This document shows positions 19,426-28,535 of a DNA stretch of 64,000 bases, piece by piece; within the stretch, counting starts at the first letter, position 1, and every line of letters starts with the position of its first letter. The translations under genes were made by a program, and so were the position numbers. The stretch is from the NCBI RefSeq assembly GCF_009498455.1, contig NZ_CP045644.1, forward strand, positions 6,265,001 through 6,329,000, in the 5' to 3' direction. The stretch comes from Variovorax paradoxus (GTDB lineage Bacteria > Pseudomonadota > Gammaproteobacteria > Burkholderiales > Burkholderiaceae_C). Below the pieces are notes generated by a model. That model was given only the letters and a program-made list of their open reading frames with translations, had not been told where the DNA came from and did not search any database.

Positions 19426-20409
19426 ATGCCCGTTTCGATTGCTGCGCGCCTTGCCCCGCGCGCTCCCGCCGCCGCTTTCCTCGCCCTGCTGCTGACCGCC
19501 AGTGCCGCTTCTGCAGCGCCCGTTGCAGCCACCGTCGAGAACGCCACCACCCCGACAGCCTGCGCCGAGGAAGACAACGTGTCGATGGTGCTGCGCGGCG
19601 ACGGTATCCGCCACATGCGCATCGAAGCGCTGCAGCCGAGCTACCTCGGCAACATCGGCAACGACGTCACCGCGCCCGACTTCTCGGGCTGCAACTTCGA
19701 CGGCGGCGCCCACCCGACCGACCCGGCGCATCGTTTCAAGAAGCGCACCGTCGTGCTGCTCGACAACGCGCAATGGCGCATCGTCGGCATGACGCTGCCG
19801 ACCTTCTGGCGGTCGGCGCGCGTGCCGGTGCAGGTCGGCGCGCGGCACGACCGCGGCTTTCACCTGCTGCAGGTGTTCAAGAAGGACAACGGCAAGGCGC
19901 TCGAAGCCATCGTGCTCTACCCCTCCGACGGCTACTGGCGCCTCAAGCCGCTGCCCGAGGCGCGCTTCGGCGACGGCGTGTACGGCTCGTCGTTCCTGCT
20001 CGGCCCGGTCGTGCAGGCCGGGCGGCCGGTGGTGAACATCGCGTCGATCCGCGTCGTGCCCGAGCCGCTCGCGATCCACCTGCGCTTCACCGACGGCGGC
20101 AAGGCGGTGGCGCGCGTGACCGAGATCAGCCGCACCCGCACCGCGCTCGACGTGACGCTCTCGAAGCCCACGGCCAGTGCCAAGCAACCCTTCGCGGTGC
20201 TGCGTTCGATGTACGTGACGCCCGACAACGCCGACATGAGCGAGGTGCGCTGGCAGGCCTCGCCGCAGGCGGCCGAACAGGTGTTGCCGCTGCCCGCGGT
20301 GAAGACGCTGAACGCCACGCAGGTGCGCTTCGGCCGCAGCCTGCCCTCGAAGCACAACACGAGCGCGCCGGACATCGAATTCAGCGGCTTCGACGACGAA
20401 GCCCGCTGA
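19426..20409 (+). CDS. Exported hypothetical protein
   Basis: 327 residues from ATG 19426 with CGGAGA upstream. Signal peptide ends near ALLLTASAASAAPVAATVE (AxA site), so periplasmic or secreted. The mature protein has alternating beta-like segments (SMVLRGDGIRHMRIEALQPS, RTVVLLDNAQWRIVG) and ends FSGFDDEAR. No domain recognised. Convergent with the AraC gene only 3 bp downstream. Confidence 0.65.
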   Translation: MPVSIAARLAPRAPAAAFLALLLTASAASAAPVAATVENATTPTACAEEDNVSMVLRGDGIRHMRIEALQPSYLGNIGNDVTAPDFSGCNFDGGAHPTDPAHRFKKRTVVLLDNAQWRIVGMTLPTFWRSARVPVQVGARHDRGFHLLQVFKKDNGKALEAIVLYPSDGYWRLKPLPEARFGDGVYGSSFLLGPVVQAGRPVVNIASIRVVPEPLAIHLRFTDGGKAVARVTEISRTRTALDVTLSKPTASAKQPFAVLRSMYVTPDNADMSEVRWQASPQAAEQVLPLPAVKTLNATQVRFGRSLPSKHNTSAPDIEFSGFDDEAR

Positions 20410-20412
20410 ACA

Positions 20413-21288
20413 CTAGGCTGCGCGCCGCACCTCGCCGGGCGTGAGGCCCAGCACGCGCCGCATGCAGCGCGCCATGTGGCTCTGGTGCGAGAAGCCGCTC
20501 TCGAGCGCCACGAGGCTCGCGGGCAGTTCGCTGTTCAGCAGCAGGCTGCGCGCGCGGTCGACGCGGCGATGCACCACGTAGGCATGCACCGCCTGGCCGG
20601 TCGAGCGCTTGAACTGCGTCTTCAGGTGCGAGGCGCTCAGGCCCGCGACCTCAGCCAGCGCGGCCAGCGACAGGTCGCCGTCCAGATGCGCCTCGATGAA
20701 CTCCGTGACACGCTTCAGCTGCAATCGCGTCAGCCCCTGCGCGGGTGACGGCGCCACCTGCGGGCCGGCCGCGATCAACTGCACCGCGAGCGCCGTGCCG
20801 AGACTGTCGGTGTAGAGCCGCCCGTTGGGAAAGCCCGCGCGGCGCTCGGCGTCGAGTGCCCAGGCGATGTGCTCGATCTGCGGGTCGCGGAACTGGTGAC
20901 GCTCGCCGAGCACCGCGCGCTCGGCCGGCAGTCCCATCTCGTCGGCGGTGCGCGCGAGCAGCGCGGGCGCCATGCGCACCACAACCGACGTGCTCGCCGA
21001 CTCTTCGTGCCAGATGTCGGTGCTGCCGGCCGGCAGGATGTCGAGGTCGCCGCGCGTGTAGAGAAAGCGATGAAACTGGCAGGCGCCCGCCACCGGCGCG
21101 CCCGCGTGCAGCTTGAGGCGGTGGTCGGGCAGCGCCTCGTAGCCGACCACGCCGCCGGGGGTCTGTCGCACGTCGACGCGCAGGCTGTCGGTGGCGGGCG
21201 GGGCGACGAAGCTGTCGCCGGACAGCGCCACATCAGGCGCCACTCCACCGTGCCCGCGGAAATCGGTGTCCAGATCGGTATCGCTCAT
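20413..21288 (-). CDS. AraC-family transcriptional regulator
   Basis: 291 residues from ATG 21286-21288. C-terminal double HTH about residues 190-290: [20 protein letters not shown], then LALNSEL-like [20 protein letters not shown] and PGEVRRAA at the end. The N-terminal half is a sensing domain unlike a canonical cupin arm. Divergent from the SDR gene 105 bp away, its probable target with the following imine-reductase-like gene. Confidence 0.85.
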   Translation of the reverse strand: MSDTDLDTDFRGHGGVAPDVALSGDSFVAPPATDSLRVDVRQTPGGVVGYEALPDHRLKLHAGAPVAGACQFHRFLYTRGDLDILPAGSTDIWHEESASTSVVVRMAPALLARTADEMGLPAERAVLGERHQFRDPQIEHIAWALDAERRAGFPNGRLYTDSLGTALAVQLIAAGPQVAPSPAQGLTRLQLKRVTEFIEAHLDGDLSLAALAEVAGLSASHLKTQFKRSTGQAVHAYVVHRRVDRARSLLLNSELPASLVALESGFSHQSHMARCMRRVLGLTPGEVRRAA

Positions 21289-21393
21289 CGAAACATTATG
21301 GGCCGCGAGCGCCGTGCATGCCGTCGACCGTTTGTGCTCCCCCGCAGCCGAATGTGCGCGACCCGACGCCGTGCGATCGGGATCATCGAGCCC

Positions 21394-22182
21394 ATGAACA
21401 CCACACCCCACACCCCTTACGCAGGCAAGAAAGCCGTCATCACCGGCGGCACCCTCGGCATGGGCCTGGCCACCGCGCAAGCGCTGCTCGAAGGCGGCGC
21501 CGACGTGCTCGTGACCGGGCGCAATCCGCAGAACCTGGAGGCCGCGCGCCGCGTGCTCGGCCCGTTCGGTTCGCGCGCCCATGTGCTGGCGTCCGACACG
21601 GCCTCGCTGGCCGACATCGATGCACTCTCCGCCACGGTGCGCGAGCGTTTCGGCCGCATCGACCTGCTGCACATCAACGCCGGCATCTCGTCGCTCGAAC
21701 CTTTCGAACAGGTGACCGAGGCGGGCTACGACCGCGCCTTCGCGGTCAACACCAAGGGCCCGTTCTTCACCGTGCAGCGCCTGGCGCCGCTGATGCCGGC
21801 GGGCAGTTCGATCGTCTTCACCTCGTCCATTGCGGACGAAGGCGGCATGCACGGCCTGAGCGTCTACAGCGCCACCAAGGCCGCACTGCGCTCGATGGCC
21901 TCGGGCTTCGCGGCCGAGCTGGTGACGCGCGGCATCCGCGTGAACGTGGTGAGCCCCGGCTTCATCGACACGCCCACGCTCGGCGTGACCGACGCGAGCG
22001 CCGAAGAGCGCGCCGAGTTCATGCGCCTGGGCGACCAGATCACGCCGATGCGTCGCCACGGCACATCGGCCGAAGTGGCGCGCGCGGTGCTCTTCTTCGC
22101 CTTCGAGGCGACCTTCACGACAGGCGCGCGGCTCACCGTCGACGGCGGGCTGGGCCAGGGCCTGACGCCGGCAGCCGCTTGA
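21394..22182 (+). CDS. Short-chain dehydrogenase/reductase (classical SDR)
   Basis: 262 residues from ATG 21394. Cofactor motif TGGTLGMG (TGxxxGxG) at about residues 18-25, NAG as HINAGIS near residue 93, catalytic Ser (FTSSIAD), then Tyr-x-x-x-Lys as YSATK, and [10 protein letters not shown]. Basic GRNPQN after strand 2 suggests NADP. A putative oxidoreductase under the divergent AraC regulator; 25 bp before the next oxidoreductase. Confidence 0.88.
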   Translation: MNTTPHTPYAGKKAVITGGTLGMGLATAQALLEGGADVLVTGRNPQNLEAARRVLGPFGSRAHVLASDTASLADIDALSATVRERFGRIDLLHINAGISSLEPFEQVTEAGYDRAFAVNTKGPFFTVQRLAPLMPAGSSIVFTSSIADEGGMHGLSVYSATKAALRSMASGFAAELVTRGIRVNVVSPGFIDTPTLGVTDASAEERAEFMRLGDQITPMRRHGTSAEVARAVLFFAFEATFTTGARLTVDGGLGQGLTPAAA

Positions 22183-22207
22183 TCTGACTTCTCTCCAAGG
22201 ACTTCAC

Positions 22208-23086
22208 ATGACCGACGTTTCCCTCATCGGCCTCGGCCCCATGGGCGTGGCCCTCGCGCGCGCCCTTCAATCATCGAAATTCACGCTGACGGTGTGGAAC
22301 CGCACCGCCGAGCGCGCAAGGCCTCTGCTGAACCAGGGTACCGTGCTCGCACCGACGGCCCTGGCCGCCGTGCAGGCGAGCCCCGTGGTGCTGGTCTGCG
22401 TGGCCGACTACCCGGCGTCGCGCGCCATCCTCACCGCGCCCGGCGTTCACGACGCGTTGCGCGGCAAGGTGCTCGTGCAGCTGAGCACCGGCACACCGCA
22501 GGACGCGCGCGACGACTGGGCCGCGCTCAGCGGCGTGGCTTACCTCGACGGCGCCCTGCTCGCCACGCCGGGCCAGATCGGCCGGCCCGACACGCCGCTC
22601 TTCATCTCCGGCGAAGCACGCGCCCTCGCCGCCTGCCGACCGCTGCTCGAAGCCATCGCGGGGAACATCCAGCACATGGGCGAGCCGATCGGCAATGCGG
22701 CCGCCTGGGACCTGGCCACGCTCTCGTGCATGTTCGGCGCGATGAGCGGTTTCTTCCACGGCGTGCGCATCTGCGAAGCCGAAGGGCTGCCGGTGGACGG
22801 GTTCTCGCAGATGATCGGCGCGATCTCGCCGGTGCTCGGCGAAATGATCCAGGCCGAGGGCGAGGCCATCCACGCCGGCCAATACGGCGAGCCCGAGAGC
22901 TCGATGGCCACCTGCGCGGGCTCGGGCCGGCTGTTCGTGAAGCAGGCGCGCGAGGCGCAGCTCGACGCAGCCTTCCCGGATTTTCTGATGGGGATGTTCG
23001 ACCGCGCGCTGCGCGCAGGCCTGGGCAACGAGCGCCTGGCCGCGATGGCCAAGGTGCTGCGGCATCAGCCGCCGCAGCCCGCCTGA
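22208..23086 (+). CDS. NAD(P)-binding dehydrogenase, imine-reductase-like (6PGDH/3-HIBADH superfamily)
   Basis: 292 residues from ATG 22208. Rossmann motif IGLGPMGVALARAL at residues 6-19 with TVWNRTAERA (Arg after strand 2 favours NADP). Middle segment VLVQLSTGTPQDAR and a helical C-terminal half with LSCMFGAMSGFFHGVRICEA, as in imine reductases and related 3-hydroxyisobutyrate dehydrogenase-like proteins. With the SDR it makes a two-step redox pair. Imine reduction is by similarity only. Confidence 0.78.
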   Translation: MTDVSLIGLGPMGVALARALQSSKFTLTVWNRTAERARPLLNQGTVLAPTALAAVQASPVVLVCVADYPASRAILTAPGVHDALRGKVLVQLSTGTPQDARDDWAALSGVAYLDGALLATPGQIGRPDTPLFISGEARALAACRPLLEAIAGNIQHMGEPIGNAAAWDLATLSCMFGAMSGFFHGVRICEAEGLPVDGFSQMIGAISPVLGEMIQAEGEAIHAGQYGEPESSMATCAGSGRLFVKQAREAQLDAAFPDFLMGMFDRALRAGLGNERLAAMAKVLRHQPPQPA

Positions 23087-23098
23087 GCGCAGCCGCGC

Positions 23099-24097
23099 TT
23101 ACTGGACGACCGGGCTGCCCGGCAGCTGGTCGCCCGGCGGCTTGAACAGCTGCGCGGTGTCGATCGCGTCGAAGCGGTACTGCTTGCCGCAGAAGTCGCA
23201 GCCGACCTCGATGTCGCCGCGCTCGGCGAGGATTTCCTCGGCCTCTTCCACGCCGAGCCCGCGGATCATCTGCGCCACGCGCTCGCGGCCGCAGGTGCAC
23301 GCGAAGTGCGGGCCGAGCAGGCCGGCCTGCGGTTCGAAGCGCAGCAGCTTTTCTTCCCAGAACAGGCGGCGCAGGATGGTCTCGACGTCGAGCGTGAGCA
23401 GCTCGTCGCGCGTGAGGCTCGACGCGAGGATCGAGATGCGGTTGTATTCCTCGTTGCGGCCGATGCGGTCTTCGCTGGCCTGGTCGCGGTCCTTGTCGGA
23501 CGTGCCTTCGAGGTTGCCCTCGCCCTTCACCGGCAGGCGCTGGATCAGCAGGCCGGCCGCCACCTTGTCGTCGGCCGCGAGCACCAGCGTGGTGTCGAGC
23601 TGTTCGCTTTGCAGCATGTAGTGCTGCAGCACGTCGCTGAGCTTGCCGAGCTTTTCACCGTCTTCGCCGAACAGCGGCACGACGCCCTGGTACGGCGTGG
23701 CGCCCGGGAGCTTGTCTTTCGGGTCGAGCGTGATGGCGCAGCGGCCCTTGTTGTTCACGTTGACCATGTCGGGCAGGTGCGCGTCGGCCGGCAGGTCGCC
23801 GATCACCTTGGCGGTGGCGCGCAGGCTCAGGTCGGGCTTGGCCTCGGCCACGGCCACCTTCACGGGACCGTCGCCGAAGATCTGCAGGATCAAGGCGCCG
23901 TTGAACTTGATGTTCGACTGCATCAGCGTGGCCGCAGCCGTCATCTCGCCGAGCAGTTCAGCCACCGGCGGCGGGTACGGGCCGGTGGCGGTGTTGGAGG
24001 CGCGCCGCGCAAGGATCTCCTGCCACGCATCTGTCAGGCGCACGATCATGCCGCGCACCGGCAGGCCATCGAACAGGAATTTGTGCAGCTCGCTCAA
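23099..24097 (-). CDS. hslO: Redox-regulated chaperone Hsp33
   Basis: 332 residues from a TTG at 24095-24097 (SELHKFLFDGLPVRGMIVRL follows, the known Hsp33 N-terminus, so a later ATG would truncate it). The C-terminal zinc/redox switch has CTC in HFACTCGRERV and CxxC in VGCDFCGKQYRF. Oxidation of these cysteines releases zinc and activates holdase function. Convergent with the imine-reductase-like gene, 12 bp apart. Confidence 0.95.
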   Translation of the reverse strand: MSELHKFLFDGLPVRGMIVRLTDAWQEILARRASNTATGPYPPPVAELLGEMTAAATLMQSNIKFNGALILQIFGDGPVKVAVAEAKPDLSLRATAKVIGDLPADAHLPDMVNVNNKGRCAITLDPKDKLPGATPYQGVVPLFGEDGEKLGKLSDVLQHYMLQSEQLDTTLVLAADDKVAAGLLIQRLPVKGEGNLEGTSDKDRDQASEDRIGRNEEYNRISILASSLTRDELLTLDVETILRRLFWEEKLLRFEPQAGLLGPHFACTCGRERVAQMIRGLGVEEAEEILAERGDIEVGCDFCGKQYRFDAIDTAQLFKPPGDQLPGSPVVQ

Positions 24098-24128
24098 AAC
24101 GGATTCTTTCTCTCTGTGCCTGCGCGGG

Positions 24129-24653
24129 TCAGGCGATTTTTTTCAGGCCCTTCGCGAAGCGATGGGCGTTTTCGACGTAGTGCTCGGCGCTTTGGCGAAG
24201 CTTGGCGGCGGCGGCATCGTCGAGCGTGCGCACCACCTTGGCGGGCGAGCCGATGATGAGGGAGTTGTCGGGAAACTCCTTGCCCTCGGTCACGACGCTG
24301 CCGGCGCCAACGATCGAATTGCGGCCGATCTTGGCGTTATTCAAGACCACGGCCTGGATGCCGATCAGCGAGTTGTCGCCGATGGTGCAGCCGTGCAGCA
24401 TCACCTGGTGCCCCACCGTCACGTTGTCGCCGATGGTCAGCGGGCAGCCGATGTCGGCGTGCAGCACCGACAGGTCCTGGATGTTGCTGTTGCGCCCGAT
24501 GGTCAGCACCTCGGTGTCGCCGCGCAGCACGGCGCCGAACCAGACGCTCGCGTTCTGCGCCAGTTCGACGTTGCCCATGACCTGGGCGCTGTCCGCGACC
24601 CATGCGCCTTCGCCAAGGCGCGGGGCAATGCCATCCAATTCGTAAATCGCCAT
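24129..24653 (-). CDS. Gamma-class carbonic anhydrase-like hexapeptide protein (YrdA-like)
   Basis: 174 residues from ATG 24651-24653 with GGAGA upstream. Left-handed beta-helix hexapeptides run through [52 protein letters not shown]; His residues in LHAD, VGHQV and MLHGC are the zinc ligands. C-terminal helix after GSPAKVVR. Same direction as hslO, 31 bp upstream of it. Carbonic anhydrase activity of this subgroup is not always confirmed. Confidence 0.88.
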   Translation of the reverse strand: MAIYELDGIAPRLGEGAWVADSAQVMGNVELAQNASVWFGAVLRGDTEVLTIGRNSNIQDLSVLHADIGCPLTIGDNVTVGHQVMLHGCTIGDNSLIGIQAVVLNNAKIGRNSIVGAGSVVTEGKEFPDNSLIIGSPAKVVRTLDDAAAAKLRQSAEHYVENAHRFAKGLKKIA

Positions 24654-24679
24654 CGTGGTTGTCTCCGGAGGGGCAAAAC

Positions 24680-24685
24680 TAGAAT
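24680..24685 (+). promoter_or_regulatory. -10 box very close to the DUF455 start
   Basis: TAGAAT with TTGTCT at 24659-24664 (15-bp spacer). Only 7 bases separate the -10 from ATG 24693, predicting an almost leaderless message. Confidence 0.4.
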
Positions 24686-24692
24686 TGTAGGG

Positions 24693-25505
24693 ATGCACCC
24701 CCGATTGAGCGCGCTGGCCGCGCTGCGCCTGACAGACCCCGACGACAAGGTGGCCGCCACGCGCGCCACGGCTGCCGAGGCAGCTACTGTTTCCATAGCA
24801 CTCGAGCCCCTGCGCACGCCCGGCGACGATGACGGCGTGCCGGGCCGTCCCGAGCGCCCGCTGCGCGTGGCCGCCACCGCCGTGCAAAAGCGCTCGCCCT
24901 TCACGCCCGAGGGCCGCGCCGCGCTGATCCATTCGATCTGCCACATCGAGTTCAACGCGATCAACCTCGCGCTGGACGCCGTGTGGCGCTACGACGGCAT
25001 GCCCGAGGCCTACTACCGCGACTGGCTGCGCGTGGCCGACGAGGAGGCGCAGCACTTCACGATGCTGCACACGCACCTGCAGGCCATGGGCTGGCGCTAC
25101 GGCGACTTTCCGGGCCACGACGGCCTGTGGAACATGTGCGAGAAGACCAAAGACGACGTGCTCGCGCGCATGGCGCTGGTGCCGCGCACGCTCGAGGCGC
25201 GCGGGCTCGACGCCACGCCGCTGATCCAGTCCAAACTCAAGCGCGTGAACACGCCCGATGCGCTGCGTGCCGTGGAAATCCTCGACATCATCCTGCGCGA
25301 CGAAGTGGGCCACGTGGCCATCGGCAACCACTGGTACCGCTGGCTGTGCGAACGCGCCGGGCTCGACGCCGAAGCCAACTACCCGGCCCTGGTCGCGCGC
25401 TACGACGCGCCGCGCCACAAGCCGCCTTTCAACCTCGAAGCCCGCAGCCGGGCGGGCTTCAGCCCCGCAGAGCTGCAAGCGCTGACCGACTCCCGCCCCG
25501 AATGA
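24693..25505 (+). CDS. DUF455 family ferritin-like protein
   Basis: 270 residues from ATG 24693. Ferritin-like helices with the carboxylate/His pattern [13 protein letters not shown], then DEEAQHF at about residue 115, and [11 protein letters not shown] near residue 205: E and ExxH pairs that would bind two metals. Family members are uncharacterised. A GCTA-N9-TAGC palindrome falls in the N-terminal region. ATGA overlap with the pentapeptide-repeat gene downstream. Confidence 0.85.
   Translation: MHPRLSALAALRLTDPDDKVAATRATAAEAATVSIALEPLRTPGDDDGVPGRPERPLRVAATAVQKRSPFTPEGRAALIHSICHIEFNAINLALDAVWRYDGMPEAYYRDWLRVADEEAQHFTMLHTHLQAMGWRYGDFPGHDGLWNMCEKTKDDVLARMALVPRTLEARGLDATPLIQSKLKRVNTPDALRAVEILDIILRDEVGHVAIGNHWYRWLCERAGLDAEANYPALVARYDAPRHKPPFNLEARSRAGFSPAELQALTDSRPE
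24783..24799. repeat. Short palindrome GCTA-N9-TAGC inside the DUF455 gene
   Basis: GCTACTGTTTCCATAGC; arms and spacer length identical to 12429-12445 in coaBC. It falls in a variable, low-complexity N-terminal segment (ATVSIA). Confidence 0.4.
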
Positions 25506-26182
25506 CTGATGTGATTTCCGACCAGACCTGGTCACGCGCCGACCTGCAAGCCTGCCTGCAAGACCGCGACACGCCGCCCCGCTTCGAACGCTGCCATTTC
25601 GACGAGGCCGACCTGTCGCGCCTCGACCTGCGCGGCGCGCAGTTCACGCTGTGCAGCTTCGCCGAAACCTCGTTCGACCGTGCCCAGCTGGCGGACACGC
25701 GCTGGACCGGCTGCCGCGCACGCCAAGCCGACTTCGGGCTCGCCGACCTCACGAACGCGCGCTTCCAGGACTGCGACCTGAACAACACGCAGTGGGCGCG
25801 CGCCAAGCTGCCCTCGGCGCTCTTCACGGGCGTGAAGCTCACGGGCGCGCACTTCGGCGAGGTGTCGGCGCTGGGCGTCGTGTTCAAGGATTCGCTGCTC
25901 ATCGACGCGCACCTGCGCGGCCTGTCGTTTCGCAAGCAGACGCTCGCCCAGCTCGACCTGTCGGAAGCCGACCTGTCGGGCTGCGATTTCCGCGAGGCCA
26001 TTTTCGAAGGCGGCAGCCTGCGCAACGCGCACCTGAAGCTTGCGCGCTTCGAAGGCGCCGACCTGCGCGACGTGGACCTGGGCGGCCTGCGGCTGGCCAA
26101 CGCCGCGCCGTTCAAGGGCGCGACCATCTCCCACCGCCAGGCCGCCGCACTCGTCGAGGAACTGGGCCTGCGCGTCGTCTGA
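25502..26182 (+). CDS. Pentapeptide-repeat protein, Qnr-like
   Basis: 226 residues, start overlapping the DUF455 stop (ATGA). Tandem A(D/N)LxxxxF-type repeats form a right-handed quadrilateral beta-helix: [49 protein letters not shown]. From memory, two regions resemble QnrB in order: [19 protein letters not shown] (QnrB SALGIEIRHC...) and the end [18 protein letters not shown] (QnrB YQASLLMERLG). The length is close to Qnr (about 218). Qnr proteins mimic DNA and protect gyrase. Gyrase protection here is untested. Confidence 0.8.
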   Translation: MTDVISDQTWSRADLQACLQDRDTPPRFERCHFDEADLSRLDLRGAQFTLCSFAETSFDRAQLADTRWTGCRARQADFGLADLTNARFQDCDLNNTQWARAKLPSALFTGVKLTGAHFGEVSALGVVFKDSLLIDAHLRGLSFRKQTLAQLDLSEADLSGCDFREAIFEGGSLRNAHLKLARFEGADLRDVDLGGLRLANAAPFKGATISHRQAAALVEELGLRVV

Positions 26183-26185
26183 GAT

Positions 26186-26641
26186 TCAAGACGTCGCGGT
26201 GCGGCTGTGCACCACCAGCTTCGGCGTGAAGTACTGCAGCACCTCGCCGCGCTGGTTGCGCGTCTGGCAACGCATCGTGACCATCGCGCGGCCGGGCTTG
26301 GAGCGCGAAGGCGTGATGTCGACCACCTCGCTGAGCACATGCAGCACGTCGCCAGGGCGCGTGGGCTTGGGCCACTGCAGCTCGCCGCCCGAGCCGATGA
26401 TGCCGTCGGCCAGCGGGATGCCGCTGTCGACCAGCAGCTTCATCGTGAGCGCCGCCGTGTGCCAGCCGCTCGCGGCCAGGCCGCCGAAGAAAGTGTTCTT
26501 TGCAGCCTCTTCGTCGGTGTGGAAAGGCTGCGGGTCGAACTGCTGCGCGAAGGCCTTGATCTGCGCCACATCGAGCAGGTGTTCGCCGCTCTGGAAACGG
26601 TCGCCGACCTTCAGGTCTTCGAGATACAACAGCGTGGCCAT
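26186..26641 (-). CDS. MaoC-like (R)-specific enoyl-CoA hydratase/dehydratase
   Basis: 151 residues, AAGGAGA upstream. Hot-dog fold with the catalytic Asp/His motif in QQFDPQPFHTDEEAA, then FGGLAASGWHTAA. Hydrates or dehydrates acyl-CoA or related thioesters. Follows the thiolase by 39 bp on the same strand, so the two form an acyl-CoA module beside tetR-1. Its stop is 3 bp from that of the convergent Qnr-like gene. Confidence 0.88.
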   Translation of the reverse strand: MATLLYLEDLKVGDRFQSGEHLLDVAQIKAFAQQFDPQPFHTDEEAAKNTFFGGLAASGWHTAALTMKLLVDSGIPLADGIIGSGGELQWPKPTRPGDVLHVLSEVVDITPSRSKPGRAMVTMRCQTRNQRGEVLQYFTPKLVVHSRTATS

Positions 26642-26680
26642 GGGAGTCTCCTTGTTTCGTTGCCCGCCATTCTCGGGCGA

Positions 26681-27814
26681 TCAGACGCGTTCGAGGATGG
26701 TGGCAATGCCCTGCCCGCCGCCGATGCATTGGGTTGCGAGCGCGTAGCGGCCGTTCTCGCGCGCCAGCAGCGCCGCCGCCTTGCCCGTGATGCGCGCGCC
26801 GGTGGCGCCCAACGGGTGGCCGATGGCCAGGCCGCCGCCGTCGAGGTTCACCGTCGCCGGGTCGAGCCCGAGGTCGCGGATGCAGGCCAGCGCCTGCGAC
26901 GAGAAGGCCTCGTTGATCTCAACCACGTCGAGGTCGGCCACGCTCAGGCCCGCGCGTGCGAGCGCCTTGCGCGTGGCGGGAATCGGGCCGATGCCCATGA
27001 CGGCCGGGTCGACGCCCACGGTCGCGAACGAGCGGATGCGCGCCAACGGTTTCAGGCCGTGCTTCGCGGCGAAGGCGTCGCTGGTGACCAGCACCACGGC
27101 CGCGCCGTCGGTCAGCGGCGACGAGGTGCCGGCCGTGACCACGCCATCGGGACGAAACACGGGCTTGAGGTTGGCCAGCGCCTCGGCCGAGGTCGAGGGG
27201 CGGATGCAGCCGTCGGCATCGACCACCTCGCCGGAGGCCAGGCGCACCGGCACGATTTCGCCGGCCAGCCGGCCCTGCGCACGGGCCTCGGTCGCCTTGC
27301 GGTGCGACTCGACGGCCAGCGCGTCCTGGTCGGCGCGACTCACGTTCCAGCGCTGCGCAACGTTCTCGGCGGTCTCGCCCATCGAGATGTAGGCATCGGT
27401 GTTCGCCAGCAGCTCGGGGCTGGGCGAGAAGTTGAAGCCGCCCTGCGGCACCATCGTCATCGACTCCACGCCCACGCACAGGAAAGCCTCGCCCATGCCC
27501 GCCTCGATCTGCGCGGCGGCGATGTGCACGGCCTGCATCGACGAGCCGCAGAAGCGGTTCACCGTCATGCCGCCCACCTCGTGCGGCAGCCCGGCCAGCA
27601 GCCCGACGATGCGCGCAAGGTTGTTGCCCTGCGAGGCCTCGGGGTAGGCGCAGCCCAGGATGATGTCTTCGAGCAGCGCGGGGTCGAGGTCGGTGCGCTG
27701 CAGCAGGCCCTGCACCACGCCGGCGGCGAGCGTGTCGGGGCGCACCTCGGCCAGCGCGCCCTTCTTGGCGAAGTGGAACGGCGAACGGGCGTAGGCGGAA
27801 ATCACGGCTTTCAT
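26681..27814 (-). CDS. Thiolase (acetyl-CoA C-acyltransferase)
   Basis: 377 residues from ATG 27812-27814 with AAGGAG; the open frame upstream is ignored. Nucleophilic cysteine in VNRFCGSSMQAV (near residue 87), His in GGGLAIGHPLGATGARI, and the second cysteine in CIGGGQGIA near the C-terminus. Degradative thiolase that splits 3-ketoacyl-CoA. Candidate operator CTACC-N8-GGTAG sits 23 bp before the start, identical in plan to that before tetR-1. Confidence 0.93.
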   Translation of the reverse strand: MKAVISAYARSPFHFAKKGALAEVRPDTLAAGVVQGLLQRTDLDPALLEDIILGCAYPEASQGNNLARIVGLLAGLPHEVGGMTVNRFCGSSMQAVHIAAAQIEAGMGEAFLCVGVESMTMVPQGGFNFSPSPELLANTDAYISMGETAENVAQRWNVSRADQDALAVESHRKATEARAQGRLAGEIVPVRLASGEVVDADGCIRPSTSAEALANLKPVFRPDGVVTAGTSSPLTDGAAVVLVTSDAFAAKHGLKPLARIRSFATVGVDPAVMGIGPIPATRKALARAGLSVADLDVVEINEAFSSQALACIRDLGLDPATVNLDGGGLAIGHPLGATGARITGKAAALLARENGRYALATQCIGGGQGIATILERV

Positions 27815-27836
27815 GGGAACACTCCTTGGGGAAAAA

Positions 27837-27854
27837 CTACCATCCAATCGGTAG
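27837..27854. promoter_or_regulatory. Candidate TetR operator before the thiolase gene
   Basis: CTACC, 8 bases, GGTAG. Same half-sites and spacing as 28491-28508 in front of tetR-1. TTGAAC on the minus strand (27863-27868) could be a -35, placing the operator over the -10 region. Confidence 0.6.
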
Positions 27855-27866
27855 GCTTCGGGGTTC

Positions 27867-27890
27867 AAAAAAAGGCACGCCAGGCGTGCC
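27867..27890 (-). terminator. Rho-independent terminator of tetR-1
   Basis: Read on the minus strand: GGCACG, CCTGG loop, CGTGCC, then seven T. It lies 18 bp after the tetR-1 stop; the T run overlaps the putative thiolase -35. Confidence 0.8.
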
Positions 27891-27908
27891 CGTGGTGAAA
27901 CAGATCGG

Positions 27909-28490
27909 TCAGTCGAGCGGCAGCGCGCGCCGCAGTTGCGCGATGGCGTCGTCGAAGTCTTCGACGCGGCCCGTCATGCGCGACGCGAGCAGCGCGCCCT
28001 GGCACGACGAGAACACGAAGGCCGCGAGCGAGGCCACGGGGTTGTCTTTCTGCGCCTGCGCCGGCACCAGCGCGCCGAGCACGCCCGTGAGCCACATCAC
28101 CTGCGTGTTGCGCAAGGCTTGCACGGCCAGGCGCAGGTCTTCGTTGATGCAGTCCCAGCCCGGCGCCAGTGCGCCCGCCGGGCACAGGCCCGAGCCCGCC
28201 TTCAGCGTGTTGCGGTACATGCGGAAATACGATTCGAGCGCGTCCTTGGGCTCGCGGGCGCGCGCCGCCACCCAGTCTTTGAAACTCTGCGTGGCGCCCT
28301 GGATCACCGCGATGCCCAGCGCTTCCTTGGTCGGAAAGTGGTGGTACAGGCTGGCCTTGCGCACGCCCACCGCGTTGGCCACGTCCTGGAAGCTGAAGCC
28401 CAGGTACGAACGGGTTTCGATGAGCCCGCGCGCCACCGCAAGAATCTGATCGCGGGTGCCGCCGGGGGCCAGGGTGGAAGCGTCGTTCAT
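27909..28490 (-). CDS. TetR/AcrR-family regulator (tetR-1)
   Basis: 193 residues from ATG 28488-28490. N-terminal HTH: DQILAVARGLIE, then FSFQDVANAVGVRKASLYHH, then FPTKEALG. C-terminal ligand domain with GSGLCPAGALAPGWDCINE. The operator CTACC-N8-GGTAG directly abuts the start codon and covers the -10, so strong autorepression is expected; a second copy precedes the thiolase-maoC pair, its likely target. Ligand probably an acyl-CoA or related metabolite (inference from context). Confidence 0.88.
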   Translation of the reverse strand: MNDASTLAPGGTRDQILAVARGLIETRSYLGFSFQDVANAVGVRKASLYHHFPTKEALGIAVIQGATQSFKDWVAARAREPKDALESYFRMYRNTLKAGSGLCPAGALAPGWDCINEDLRLAVQALRNTQVMWLTGVLGALVPAQAQKDNPVASLAAFVFSSCQGALLASRMTGRVEDFDDAIAQLRRALPLD

Positions 28491-28526
28491 CTACCTACTA
28501 TAAGGTAGGCAATCTCGCCCCTGCAA
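28491..28526 (-). promoter_or_regulatory. tetR-1 promoter with operator over the -10 box
   Basis: On the minus strand: TTGCAG (28521-28526), 18-bp spacer, TATAGT (28497-28502). The palindrome CTACCTACTATAAGGTAG (28491-28508) covers the -10. The predicted start point falls at about the ATG, so the transcript may be leaderless. Confidence 0.6.
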
Positions 28527-28535
28527 GCGCCGGGG

